Assembly: GCA_015063645.1 (NCBI GenBank)
Contig: SVTS01000003.1
Location: 1 to 64,000, forward strand
Reading direction: 5' to 3'
Length of the DNA stretch: 64,000 nt
Origin: Oscillospiraceae bacterium
GTDB taxonomy: Bacteria > Bacillota > Clostridia > Oscillospirales > CAG-272
Shown here: positions 1 to 10,181 of the stretch, piece after piece
Position numbering within the stretch: position 1 is the stretch's first letter
Layout: every line of letters begins with the position of its first letter
The notes under the pieces: generated by a model
What the model was told of the DNA's origin: nothing
Seen by the model: only the letters and a program-made list of their open reading frames with translations
The model's database searches: none
Position numbers and translations under genes: made by a program

Positions 1-66
1 AAAGTTTTTTCAAACTTTTTTCAGCCGCTTGTCTCAGCTCGGCGCATCGCTCAGAGCGACCCGTAT

Positions 67-95
67 ATTATATCACTTCGCGTTCCCTTTGTCAA
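67..95 (-). promoter_or_regulatory. Sigma-A promoter P2 reading left out of the window: TTGACA-17-TATAAT
   Basis: Minus strand TTGACA (95-90), 17-nt spacer, TATAAT (72-67). Confidence 0.75.
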
Positions 96-167
96 GAGGT
101 TTTTTAACTTTTTTGAAGTTTTTTGCGATCCCTTATTGGATGCGCTCTTCTCTTGAGGACGTGCTAT

Positions 168-196
168 AGTATACCACTTTATTCCTCATTTGTCAA
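168..196 (-). promoter_or_regulatory. Sigma-A promoter P1 reading left: TTGACA-17-TATACT
   Basis: Minus strand TTGACA (196-191), 17-nt spacer, TATACT (173-168). Confidence 0.75.
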
Positions 197-273
197 CACC
201 TTTTTTCAAAAAAGTTCATCTATTTTCGGATTTTCTTTATTATTCTGTCCACAATATCCTCCGAGGTGACTGT

Positions 274-936
274 ATGCTGACCGTTTTGCTCCGAACGCTC
301 CTTATTTATTTGCTTCTTATTGCCTCGCTGCGGCTGATCGGCAAGCGTCAGATAGGGGAATTACAGCTTTCCGAGTTAATCACTACGCTTCTTCTCTCGG
401 AACTTGCCGTTGCTCCCATAAGCGACCTGCAGCTGCCCATGTCCCGCGCTGTTCTTCCCATCATCACGATTCTTATACTGGAAATCTCCGTTTCCTTCTG
501 CACTTCCCGTCTGCCGTGGCTGCGAAAGCTGCTTTACGGTGCGCCGAGCATCCTGATTCACAAAGGTAAGCTGAACATGAAGGAGATGCTTCATCTTCGC
601 ATGGACATAAGTGAACTCATATCCGAGCTCCGCCTGAAAGATATCGCGGATATCGCTGACGTTCGCTGTGCGATCCTGGAGGATAACGGCAAGCTTTCCG
701 TATTTCAGAACGCAAAAGGTGTCGAGTACGGCATTTCCCTGCCCGTGCTTGTGCACGGACAGTATATGACCAAAGCAATGCGCTTCGCCGGCGTAAACAA
801 AAAGTGGATTACGCAGTGGCTGGAAAGGCACAAGCTGAACCGCCGGGATGTCCTTCTTCTGTCTGTGGATGAGCGCCGCAGGGCAGTATATATATTGAAG
901 GATTCCCCGGATGGAGCGATCGTGGAAGAAAAATGA
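274..936 (+). CDS. DUF421 (YetF-like) membrane protein
   Basis: MLTVLLRTLLIYLLLIASLRLIGKRQIGELQLSELITTLLLSELA is DUF421-like; start at 274 after GAGGTGAC RBS; the upstream ORF start at 190 overlaps a promoter. Confidence 0.85.
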   Translation: MLTVLLRTLLIYLLLIASLRLIGKRQIGELQLSELITTLLLSELAVAPISDLQLPMSRAVLPIITILILEISVSFCTSRLPWLRKLLYGAPSILIHKGKLNMKEMLHLRMDISELISELRLKDIADIADVRCAILEDNGKLSVFQNAKGVEYGISLPVLVHGQYMTKAMRFAGVNKKWITQWLERHKLNRRDVLLLSVDERRRAVYILKDSPDGAIVEEK

Positions 937-944
937 GGGCTGGA

Positions 945-2447
945 TCAGCCCTCATTTACATAGTTGACGAAACGCAGGAACGCCTCGCGGCCTGCCGCAT
1001 CGCATTTATAGACGCCGGCGTCACAGAGAACACGGACAAAAGTATTGCCTATCTCACGGCGGAGTATTTCCTCCGTATTCTCTTCCGTGAAGGAGTATTT
1101 ATCCCGGAAAGAAGCCAGCCAGTCGGCGTGCTTGGACAGCGTTTCATCGGCAGAAACATCCGCGCCGGCGAGGATAGCAGTCCGCAGCGCTTCCATCTCC
1201 GCTTTCAGGCGGGCAGGAAGGACAGCAAGTCCCATGACCTCGATCAGACCGATATTTTCCTTCTTGATATTATGCAGTTCTTCATGAGGATGATAGACGC
1301 CCAGCGGATGCTCTTCGGTGGTGATATTGTTGCGCAGAACCAGATCCATCTCGTATGCATCGCCGCGGCGGCGGGCGATGGGCGTAACGGTATTATGGGG
1401 TTCTCCGTCGGTTTCCGCATAGATAAACGCGTCCGCATCAGTATAGCCGCGCCACAGATTCAGAATCTTCACGGAAAGCGCCGTAATCGCCTCTTTATCC
1501 GAAGAAGTGAGTCGGATAACGGACAGAGGCCAGCGGACAATGCCCGCATGGACATTCTCAAATCCGGCGAAGGTCAGCGGGATCTCCATTTCCGCACGTT
1601 CCATGGCGAATTCATACCGACCGCCCTGCATATGGTCATGGCTGAGGATGGAGCCGCCCACGATGGGCAGATCAGCATTGGAACCGACGAAGTAATGCGG
1701 CAGGACGGAAACAAAATCCAGCATCCGGCGGAAGGTTCCCTCCTCGATCTTCATCGGCGTATGAGCGCCGGAGAGAACGATGCAGTGTTCATTATAATAT
1801 ACATAGGGGGAATACTGGAAGAACCAGTCCGCGCCTGCCAGCTGCATGGGAATGATGCGGTGATTCTGTCTGGCGGCGGTATTCAGCGTACCGGCATAAC
1901 CCTCCGTTTCACGGCAGAGTACGCATTTGGGATAACCGCTCTGAGGGGCGCGCTTCGCAGCCGCGATGGCGCGGGGATCCTTCTCCGGCTTGGACAGATT
2001 GACAGTGATATCGATCTCACCGAATTCGGACGGAACCGTCCACTTCAGATCGCGCTTCACGCGGTATGTACGGATATAATCCGTTGCACGGCTGAAACGG
2101 TAGTAGTCATCAGTGGCAGTCTCAGGGGATTTTTTATACAAAGCATTCCAGCGGTCAATCACATCGGACGGACGGGGCGTCAGGATGCCCATCAGCTTTG
2201 TATCAAACAGATCGCGGCAGACGACCGAATCCATCTCAAGCAGTCCGTTTGCGGCGGCGTAGTCGCACATCGCACCGAGGATCGTTTCCAGATCCGTCTC
2301 GGGCGCGCCCTCCGTCTCCTCATATTCGCTCAGATGCAGCGCTTCCAGCAGCGCGTTTGTGATATACACTCGATCCTCCGCTCGGATCAGAGCATTTTTC
2401 AGACCGTACTCCACCAGGCTGCGGATCCAGAAAGAAATGGTTTTCAT
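945..2447 (-). CDS. galT: UTP--hexose-1-phosphate uridylyltransferase (Firmicutes-type GalT)
   Basis: 500 aa; class-2 GalT motifs including ILSHDHMQGGRYEFAMERA. Confidence 0.9.
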   Translation of the reverse strand: MKTISFWIRSLVEYGLKNALIRAEDRVYITNALLEALHLSEYEETEGAPETDLETILGAMCDYAAANGLLEMDSVVCRDLFDTKLMGILTPRPSDVIDRWNALYKKSPETATDDYYRFSRATDYIRTYRVKRDLKWTVPSEFGEIDITVNLSKPEKDPRAIAAAKRAPQSGYPKCVLCRETEGYAGTLNTAARQNHRIIPMQLAGADWFFQYSPYVYYNEHCIVLSGAHTPMKIEEGTFRRMLDFVSVLPHYFVGSNADLPIVGGSILSHDHMQGGRYEFAMERAEMEIPLTFAGFENVHAGIVRWPLSVIRLTSSDKEAITALSVKILNLWRGYTDADAFIYAETDGEPHNTVTPIARRRGDAYEMDLVLRNNITTEEHPLGVYHPHEELHNIKKENIGLIEVMGLAVLPARLKAEMEALRTAILAGADVSADETLSKHADWLASFRDKYSFTEENTEEILRREIGNTFVRVLCDAGVYKCDAAGREAFLRFVNYVNEG

Positions 2448-2557
2448 ATAAGTTCTCCGTTATTATATATTTCAGTTTAATATAATACACCTTTTTTTCC
2501 GTTCTGTCAACAAAGGATTCGGCATCCGCGCCTTTATGTAAAAAATTTTCTGCTCCT

Positions 2558-2586
2558 ATTGACAATTTCCCGGGCATATGATATAT
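2558..2586 (+). promoter_or_regulatory. Sigma-A promoter for nitroreductase
   Basis: TTGACA-17-TATATT. Confidence 0.6.
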
Positions 2587-2619
2587 TGATGATACATACA
2601 TACGCGGAGGAATATATCC

Positions 2620-3141
2620 ATGAACGAAACCGTAAATACTCTCATAACCCGCCGCAGTGTGCGGCAGTACCGGGATGAAATGATCCCGGACGATATTCTG
2701 AACGCCATTCTGGAAGCTGGACTGTATGCACCCTCCGGACGGAATTTCCAGCCGGTAACACTGGTTGCCGTCCGTGACCGCGCTGTCCGCGACCGTCTCT
2801 CCAAAATGAACGCCGCTGTCATGGGCGCGGATAACGATCCGTTCTACGGAGCACCCGTGGTGATCGTTGTTCTCGCCGACCGCAATCTCAGCCACCTGTG
2901 CGTGGAGGACGGATCCCTCGCCATGGGCAATCTGATGAACGCCGCGCACGCGCTGGGCATCGGTTCCTGCTGGATCCACCGGGCAAAAGAAGAATTTGAA
3001 AGCGAAGAAGGCAAAGCTCTGCTGAAAGAATGGGGACTGGAAGGCGATTTCGTCGGCATCGGTCACTGCATCCTCGGCTATCCCGCAGCGGATCTGCCGC
3101 CGGCAAGAGAACGCCGACCCGGCCGCAGTGTGATTATCTGA
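2620..3141 (+). CDS. Nitroreductase family protein
   Basis: N-terminal TLITRRSVRQYRDEMIPDDILNAILEAGLYAPSGRNFQP. Confidence 0.9.
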   Translation: MNETVNTLITRRSVRQYRDEMIPDDILNAILEAGLYAPSGRNFQPVTLVAVRDRAVRDRLSKMNAAVMGADNDPFYGAPVVIVVLADRNLSHLCVEDGSLAMGNLMNAAHALGIGSCWIHRAKEEFESEEGKALLKEWGLEGDFVGIGHCILGYPAADLPPARERRPGRSVII

Positions 3142-3261
3142 GAGTTGTATAAACATTTTGCCAACATTCCCCCCTGCCCTTGACAGAACAATTTCCGTTG
3201 TGTTATCCTATAGCTGTAAAGGCATAATGCCAAAAATAAAAAAGTCAAGGAGTATTCCGCA

Positions 3262-4302
3262 ATGACAAACAAAGAATGGTTCAAAGAAGCCGGGTTCGGC
3301 ATGATGGCACACTGGGGGCTCTATTCCCTCATCGGCGGCGAATGGAAAGGCAAGCGTATGGGCGGCATCGGCGAATGGGCACAGTCCTATTTTGAAATTC
3401 CGATCGCCGAATACGAACAGCTGGCAAAGGTCTTCAACCCGATCTATTTCAACGCTGACGAGTGGATCAGCCTCGCCAAGGAATGCGGCATGAAGTATTT
3501 CGTCATCACATCCAAGCATCATGACGGATTCTGCCTCTTCCACTCGAAAGTGGACAAGTGGAACATCGTGGACTCCACGCCTTTCGGACGCGACGTTATC
3601 GCCGAGCTTGCTGAGGCCTGCTACAAGCACGGTCTGAAATTCGGCGTATACTACTCCCAGGAGATCGACTGGCATGAGCCCAACGGCGGCGGCTGGACAC
3701 GCGGCAGAACCTGGTGCGGTGCCGGTCAGCCCAATTCCTCCTGGTGGGTCAACAACTGGGATTTCCCGAACAACGAGGTGAAGGATTACGCCCAGTGCTT
3801 CAACGACAAGATCAAGCCGCAGGTTACCGAGCTTCTGAAAAACTACGGCGATCTCTGCCTGATCTGGTTCGACACCCCCCACACCATCTCCGAAGCACAG
3901 AGCACGGAGCTGTACAATCTGGTCAAGTCCATTCAGCCGGACTGCCTGGTCAACTCCCGTATCGGCAACGGTCTGGGTGACTACCGCTCCACCGGCGACA
4001 ACCAAATCAACTTTACCATGGAAGACTCCAAAAAAGTTACCAGTACCGGTGCCGGCGCCAAGTACAACCTGGTACAGACCGGTCTGTTCGAATGCCCCGC
4101 CACGCTGAACGACACCTGGGGCTACAAAACCTTCGACCAGAACTGGAAGGATGCAAACCGCATCCGCGAGATCCGTAAGGGACTCAAAGAGCGCGGCATC
4201 AACTATCTGCTGAACGTCGGTCCCGACTATCTGGGCCGCATCCCCGCTCCCTCTGTGGATATTCTCCGCGAAGTGGGCAAACTGGACAGCGAGGAAAAAT
4301 AA
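3262..4302 (+). CDS. Alpha-L-fucosidase family (GH29)
   Basis: WFKEAGFGMMAHWGLYS, YFVITSKHHDGFCLFHSKVDKWN, GVYYSQEIDWHEP; TTGACA promoter upstream near 3180. Confidence 0.85.
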   Translation: MTNKEWFKEAGFGMMAHWGLYSLIGGEWKGKRMGGIGEWAQSYFEIPIAEYEQLAKVFNPIYFNADEWISLAKECGMKYFVITSKHHDGFCLFHSKVDKWNIVDSTPFGRDVIAELAEACYKHGLKFGVYYSQEIDWHEPNGGGWTRGRTWCGAGQPNSSWWVNNWDFPNNEVKDYAQCFNDKIKPQVTELLKNYGDLCLIWFDTPHTISEAQSTELYNLVKSIQPDCLVNSRIGNGLGDYRSTGDNQINFTMEDSKKVTSTGAGAKYNLVQTGLFECPATLNDTWGYKTFDQNWKDANRIREIRKGLKERGINYLLNVGPDYLGRIPAPSVDILREVGKLDSEEK

Positions 4303-4329
4303 TTCAATCAACAATCGGAGGGCATACAT

Positions 4330-4992
4330 ATGCGTATTGCTTCTTACAATGTATTTCACGGCGGGCTGGTGGAATTGAACATGCCCGTTCTGGGTAAGGA
4401 TATCGCCGAAATCGGCGCAGATCTTGCCGGTCTGCAGGAAATCGATCAGTTTGTGAAGCGTTCCGGCAATCAGGATACGCTTTCCCTGATCGCCGAAGCG
4501 GCAGGACTGCCGCACAAGGGATTTTCCCGCGGCATTGATCTGCAGGGCGGCGAATACGGCACCGCGCTGATCTCCCGCTATCCGATCCGTTCATTCACCG
4601 TGACCATGCTGGAATCCGGCACAGCGGAGCAGCGTTCCTTCGGACACGCCGTACTGGACGTGGACGGAAAAGAAATTCATTTTATCAATACGCATCTTTC
4701 CCTCGGCGGCGCAGAAAACCGCGCACCGCAGTTTGCGCAGATCGCCGCGGAGCTGCCTGCCGATGCTCCGTGGGTCGTAACCGGAGATTTCAACACGCAG
4801 GATTTTGACGAATTCTCGCCGCTGGACGGTCAGCTCTTCAACTGTCCCGCAAGACGCTTCGGCTCTTTCTATCCCAAAGATTCCGCCATTGACAACATCG
4901 TCCTCTCCCATCACTGGACGATTACGGACGGCGGTATGGTGGATAAAAAGGACTCAGATCACAATATGATCTGGTGTGACGCATCTCTGTAA
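4330..4992 (+). CDS. Endonuclease/exonuclease/phosphatase family protein
   Basis: MRIASYNVFHGG, GLQEID, INTHLSLGG, VTGDFNTQ, SDHNMIWCD. Confidence 0.85.
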   Translation: MRIASYNVFHGGLVELNMPVLGKDIAEIGADLAGLQEIDQFVKRSGNQDTLSLIAEAAGLPHKGFSRGIDLQGGEYGTALISRYPIRSFTVTMLESGTAEQRSFGHAVLDVDGKEIHFINTHLSLGGAENRAPQFAQIAAELPADAPWVVTGDFNTQDFDEFSPLDGQLFNCPARRFGSFYPKDSAIDNIVLSHHWTITDGGMVDKKDSDHNMIWCDASL

Positions 4993-4995
4993 TAC

Positions 4996-5030
4996 AAAAA
5001 ATCCGGAAGAAATCTTCTTCCGGATTTTTT
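4996..5030 (+). terminator. Intrinsic terminator
   Basis: 15-bp perfect stem aaaaaatccggaaga/tcttccggatttttt. Confidence 0.8.
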
Positions 5031-5136
5031 ATCCCGTAAAATCTCATTTTACCCGTTGCCCGCCGCGCCATTCCATGATATAATATAAGAAAGTATGACA
5101 AACACATGCAAAAATCCCGGGAGTGAGGAGTACGGA

Positions 5137-6252
5137 ATGCTGAAAATTTTACATACGGGGGATATTCATCTGGATTCTCCCTTCGCCCGCCTGGATGCGG
5201 ACCGCGCACGGAAGCGCAGAGAAGAGCTGCGCGCCGCTTTCTCCGCCATGATCGCCTATGCACGGGGCAGTGCCGTGGATCTGGTTCTGATGGCAGGCGA
5301 TATTTTTGAAAGCGAATTTGTCACCCGTCAGACGGAAGAGATTCTCCTGCGCGAGCTGTCCCGTCTCAGTTGTCCGGTGGTCATTGCCCCCGGCAATCAC
5401 GACTGCGCCTCCCCCGACAGCATCTGGATGCGGGACATCTTCCCGGACAACGTGTACATTTTCCGCACACCGGAGATCACAAAATTCTCCTTTGATCATC
5501 TGAACACCGATGTGTACGGCTACGCCTTTACCTCCCCGGAAATGACGGTTTCGCCCCTGTGCGGACGCCGCGTACAGGATCCCACCCGGATCAATCTGCT
5601 CTGCGCCCACGGGGATACTTCCTCTCCCATTTCCCGATATGCCCCCCTCACACGGGCGGATCTCTCCGGTTTCGGCGCGGATTATGCCGCACTGGGGCAC
5701 ATCCACAATCCGGGCGTTATCGAGTGCCGTGACCGGACAGTCAGTGCATACTGCGGCTGTCTGGAAGGACGGGCACCGGACGAGACCGGTCCCAAGGGAG
5801 CCGTTGTTGCGGAGATCAGCAAGCAGGGCACCACGGCAACCGTGCGTGCGGGCAGAATCCGCTTCTCCCGCCGCCGTTACGAAAACGGCACCGCCGACTG
5901 CACCGGCGCAGTGACGCTGGGAGATATCGAAACGGCGATTCATCATGCGATCACCGCCGGCGGCTACGGCGAGGATACTCTGCTCCGCCTCACCCTGAGC
6001 GGAGCTGTGGATCCGGCACTGATTGTGGATACCGATGCCCTGCGGGATCGGATTTCCGGCGTATTTTCTCTGGAGATTACCGACAGCACTCTGCCTGCAC
6101 TCCGGGCGGAGGATTTTGAAAATGACCGCACCGTACGCGGTGAATTCTATCGCTCACTTCTGCCCATGATCGAAAACGGAACGCCGCGGGAGCGGCGGAT
6201 TGCGGCAGCGGCACTGCGCCGCGGGCTGGCAGCAATATCCGGCGACAACTGA
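5137..6252 (+). CDS. Metallophosphoesterase, SbcD/YhaO-like DNA repair exonuclease
   Basis: MLKILHTGDIHLDSPF, LMAGDIFE, APGNHD, LGHIH. Confidence 0.88.
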   Translation: MLKILHTGDIHLDSPFARLDADRARKRREELRAAFSAMIAYARGSAVDLVLMAGDIFESEFVTRQTEEILLRELSRLSCPVVIAPGNHDCASPDSIWMRDIFPDNVYIFRTPEITKFSFDHLNTDVYGYAFTSPEMTVSPLCGRRVQDPTRINLLCAHGDTSSPISRYAPLTRADLSGFGADYAALGHIHNPGVIECRDRTVSAYCGCLEGRAPDETGPKGAVVAEISKQGTTATVRAGRIRFSRRRYENGTADCTGAVTLGDIETAIHHAITAGGYGEDTLLRLTLSGAVDPALIVDTDALRDRISGVFSLEITDSTLPALRAEDFENDRTVRGEFYRSLLPMIENGTPRERRIAAAALRRGLAAISGDN

Positions 6253-6263
6253 CGGAGGCGAAT

Positions 6264-8588
6264 ATGTACATCAAAAAACTGAAAATCGACGCCTTCGGCG
6301 TTCTGCGAAACCGCGAGATCGAATTATCCCCCACGCTGAACATCATCGAGGGAGAAAACGAATCCGGCAAGAGCGCGCTGGCGATGTTCATCAAATTTAT
6401 TTTTTACGGACTGTCCGGCAAAGCGGCAGGCGGAGAACTCTCCGAGCGCCGCCGCTACGTCAATTGGGATACCGGTACTGCCGGCGGATACATGATTCTG
6501 GAAGAAAACGGACGTCTCATCCGCATTGAGCGGAATCTGAGCGTATCCGGCGTGGATGACGGAGCCAAGACCAAAGAAACCGTCAGAGAATCCGTCCGTA
6601 TCTACGATATGGACGCGGACACGCTGATCCACCGGGGGGAGATTCCCGGCGAAGCCCTTCTCGGCGTGCCGGAGAACATCTTCATGAACACCGTATTCGT
6701 AAGACAGATCGACGGAACCCGCCCGGCGGGCAGCAGCATTCTCTCCTCCATTGAGAATCTGCTCTTCTCCGCGGATGAAAGTGTCGGCACGGACAAGGCT
6801 CTGGCAAGCCTTGAGGAATCCCGCCGGCAGCTGCTGCATAAAAACGGCGGCGGAGGTGCATTGTATGAAGCGAAAGCACGCCGTTCTGCCCTTGCGGCAG
6901 AATTGCAGACCGCACTCTCCCAGGGGAATGCGCTTCTCGGCGCGGAAGAGGAGTTGTCTCAGGCGGATGAGGAATGCGCGCAGCTGGATGAGCAGATCAA
7001 AAAGCAGGAAAAAATCTGTGCCTACGGTGAAATCAGTCTGCTGAAACGCCGTTTTGACACTCTGCACAGTGCCGGAAAAAAGCTCACTGCCATGCAGGAA
7101 GAAATCGCCGCAAAAAAACAGTCCGGTGTGGACCGCGCCTATCTGGCACAGCTGGAGGAATGCGAAAAACACATCAGTGACTACACCATGATTCTGGATA
7201 AGCTGGATGCGGAAGAAACCACCGCCGGTGAGGAACTCCGCGCCGCCTCCGAAAAATCAGACAAAATCGAAGCGGAAACAGAGCGGGTGCTCACCCAGGC
7301 GGAAGGACTCCTCTCCCGGATCCGGAGCATGACGGCGGCAGCGCTGACCCTGTTCTTCTTCGCCATTCTCGCCGGAATCGGCGGATGGCTTCTGTCCATG
7401 CTGCATGTATCCATTTTTGCTGTGCCCATCGCCGCCGCGGCGGTGCTCGCCGCACTCGGCGTGCTCTGTCTCATCCTGCGCAGCCGCGCCGGAACGGAAC
7501 TGGCAGATCTGCTCCGCGAATGGGGTGCGGTCAGCACCGGTGATCTGGCAAAAGCCATTGCGGAAAGCATGGGCGGCAGCGCCGGCACATCTGCTTTGCA
7601 GATGAAAAAGTCTCAGCTGGAAGCAGCCGCATCAGATGCCCGTGCCAAACGCCGCGACGAAGTTCACCGTGCCTTTGTACTGGCAGAACGGGTAGTGGAA
7701 ACGCCTGACACCCAATCCGACGAGGATGACGAGCGGCAGGAAGCGGCGCTGGCTTCCCTGTCGGCAGCCCGGGAAGAAGCATCCCGCATCTGCGCCGAAA
7801 CGGACGCCATGCAGAGAGAGGCGGATACTCTTGCCGGACGCCTGTCCCTGCTGAAAGAGCAGCTTTCCGGCAAGGACGAAGCCGCCATCCGCCGGGCATT
7901 CGCCGAAAATATCAAATCCGTGGAAGGACGCATCGCCTCCGGGCTGGATACTGCCCGTCTGGAAGCGGCACGCAGGGAGCTGCAGGACATGCAGGAAACC
8001 CGCCGCCGCTCCGTGGAGCGCCATCATCAGCTGGATACGCATGTTGCCGCATCCCGCGCCACGCAGATGTCCCCCGCCGCACTGGCTGAGGAGATCTCCC
8101 GGCTGGATGCCCGGATCGAAGAGATGACCGAGGAGCATGAGGCATGCTGTCTCGCCATCGAAACGCTGGAGCGGGCTTCCGCATCCATGCGCGCCGGTAT
8201 TCTCCCCCAGATCGTCCAGCAGGCATGCGCCTCCGCCAACCGGATCAGTGACGGACGCTTTGAAGCTATCGGCATTGACCATTCCCTCTCCATGAGTTTC
8301 ACCCGCGGCGGTCAGACCCGCGGCATTGAATATCTCTCCGAAGGCACGAAAGATCTGGCATACATCAGCCTGCGCCGTGCACTTTCCCAGGCGCTGTTCG
8401 GCAAAGCCTGCCCGCCGCTGATCTATGACGAAAGTTTCGCCCGGGTAGACGAAAACCGGCTCGCCAGAATTCTGGATATGCTGAACACTCCCGACGACGG
8501 AAATTCCCAGAGTATCGTTCTCAGCTGCCGCCGTCTGGAGGCGGAGCTGGCATCGGAGAACGGCGGTGCCGCCGTCATCCGTCTGTAA
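6264..8588 (+). CDS. AAA family ATPase, SbcC/YhaN-like
   Basis: Walker A EGENESGKSALAMFIKFIFYG, central coiled coil and TM pair, C-terminal LSEGTKDLAYISLRRALSQ...LIYDESFARVD; adjacent to the YhaO-like gene. Confidence 0.88.
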   Translation: MYIKKLKIDAFGVLRNREIELSPTLNIIEGENESGKSALAMFIKFIFYGLSGKAAGGELSERRRYVNWDTGTAGGYMILEENGRLIRIERNLSVSGVDDGAKTKETVRESVRIYDMDADTLIHRGEIPGEALLGVPENIFMNTVFVRQIDGTRPAGSSILSSIENLLFSADESVGTDKALASLEESRRQLLHKNGGGGALYEAKARRSALAAELQTALSQGNALLGAEEELSQADEECAQLDEQIKKQEKICAYGEISLLKRRFDTLHSAGKKLTAMQEEIAAKKQSGVDRAYLAQLEECEKHISDYTMILDKLDAEETTAGEELRAASEKSDKIEAETERVLTQAEGLLSRIRSMTAAALTLFFFAILAGIGGWLLSMLHVSIFAVPIAAAAVLAALGVLCLILRSRAGTELADLLREWGAVSTGDLAKAIAESMGGSAGTSALQMKKSQLEAAASDARAKRRDEVHRAFVLAERVVETPDTQSDEDDERQEAALASLSAAREEASRICAETDAMQREADTLAGRLSLLKEQLSGKDEAAIRRAFAENIKSVEGRIASGLDTARLEAARRELQDMQETRRRSVERHHQLDTHVAASRATQMSPAALAEEISRLDARIEEMTEEHEACCLAIETLERASASMRAGILPQIVQQACASANRISDGRFEAIGIDHSLSMSFTRGGQTRGIEYLSEGTKDLAYISLRRALSQALFGKACPPLIYDESFARVDENRLARILDMLNTPDDGNSQSIVLSCRRLEAELASENGGAAVIRL

Positions 8589-8618
8589 TTCCCGCACAAC
8601 TGAGGTAAAATCTCCCCT

Positions 8619-10181
8619 ATGAAATACTGGAACTATATAAAAAATCTTCTGCTCCCCGTGGCGATCTTCGGATCGCTTTCGGGGATCCTGACCGGTGCAG
8701 TTATCTCGCTGTACCGGTTCTGTGCTTCTCACGTCATCCATCTCTCCGGCGGAATATACGCGCATCTGCGCGCGCATCCGCTGTGGATCATCGCGGCAGT
8801 GGGCGTGATTGCTCTGGCCGCACTTCTGTACAGCCGTGTATACCGGCACCTGCCTAACCTGCAGGGCGGAGGCATTCCTACCTCCATCGCGGCACTGCGC
8901 GGGCTGTCTCCCGTGCGGTGGATATGCGATCTTCTCGGCGTATTTATCCTCTCGCTGGGAACATTCCTCCTCGGTGTTCCGCTGGGGAATGAAGGACCGT
9001 CCGTACAGATGGGTACCGCCATCGGCGCAGGATGCGTCCGCACTATGGCAAAAAAACACCGGGCATGGAACCGTTATTCCATGACCGGCGGCGCCTGTGC
9101 CGGATTTGCCGCCGCAACCGGCGCGCCGATATCCGGCATCCTCTTCGCACTGGAGGATGCCCATCGGCGCCTTTCGCCCATGATCATCATGGCGGCTTTT
9201 TTCTCCGTTGTTTTCTCCTCTGTTACCTGTACCCTGCTGGCACCTGTTTTCGGAATCGACACCGCGCTGTTCTTCGTTCCATCCCTGCCCGTTCTCACAC
9301 CGGGACAGATGTGGCTCCCCGCCCTCACCGGACTGGCTGTGGGGCTGTTCGCCGTGCTCTTTCTGAAATATTACGAACGGATCCGCCGTTTTATTAAGAA
9401 AACACTGCGCGATATTCCTCTCTTCTGCAAGCTGTTTGCGACTCTCCTTCTGACGCTTGGCGCCGGTCTTCTTGCGGATGATTTCATCTCCACAGGACAT
9501 CACCTGATCGTGCATCTTCTGGACACAAGACTCCCGCTTCTGCTGCTTATTGCTATTATCCTGATCCGTGCAACGCTGACGCTGCTTGCCAACACCTCCG
9601 GTATGACCGGCGGACTGTTTCTGCCGATCATGGCGCTCGGCGCGGCTTTCTCCGCCATTCTGGCAGAGCTGGCGTCCGTGATTCCGGGAGGCGAGGCGTA
9701 TCACAGTATCATTCTGACATTGGGCATCACCGCCTGCATCTCCGGCATGATGAAAACACCGATCACCGCCATCGCTTTCGCGGTAGAGGCACTGGGCTGT
9801 CACGAAAACATCATCCCCGTCATCATCGCCGCCGCGCTTTCCTTTACTGTCACGGAGATCTTCCGCGTGGAATCCATCAATGAACGCGTTGTGGAATCCC
9901 GTCTGGAATCCCAGCGCCGCGGCATCACGCCGCAGGTTGTGGAGCGTGAAGTAACCGTCTCCCCCCAGGCATTTGCCATCGGGAAGCAAGTGCGCGATAT
10001 CTTCTGGCCGAACAATCTCTTTGTTCTCTCCATCCGTCATTCTGCGGACAGCACCGCCATCGTATCGGAGAGCGAGGATCGATCCATCCGCACAGGCGAT
10101 GTACTGCGGGTACGCTACACCACCTATAATCCCGCTGCCACCGAGGCGGAACTGGAAGCAATCGTCGGTGAACAGCAATGA
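8619..10181 (+). CDS. ClC family chloride channel/transporter with C-terminal TrkA-C-like domain
   Basis: GNEGPSVQMG, GxxxG-rich helices, FVLSIRHSADSTAI...GDVLRVRY tail. Confidence 0.9.
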   Translation: MKYWNYIKNLLLPVAIFGSLSGILTGAVISLYRFCASHVIHLSGGIYAHLRAHPLWIIAAVGVIALAALLYSRVYRHLPNLQGGGIPTSIAALRGLSPVRWICDLLGVFILSLGTFLLGVPLGNEGPSVQMGTAIGAGCVRTMAKKHRAWNRYSMTGGACAGFAAATGAPISGILFALEDAHRRLSPMIIMAAFFSVVFSSVTCTLLAPVFGIDTALFFVPSLPVLTPGQMWLPALTGLAVGLFAVLFLKYYERIRRFIKKTLRDIPLFCKLFATLLLTLGAGLLADDFISTGHHLIVHLLDTRLPLLLLIAIILIRATLTLLANTSGMTGGLFLPIMALGAAFSAILAELASVIPGGEAYHSIILTLGITACISGMMKTPITAIAFAVEALGCHENIIPVIIAAALSFTVTEIFRVESINERVVESRLESQRRGITPQVVEREVTVSPQAFAIGKQVRDIFWPNNLFVLSIRHSADSTAIVSESEDRSIRTGDVLRVRYTTYNPAATEAELEAIVGEQQ

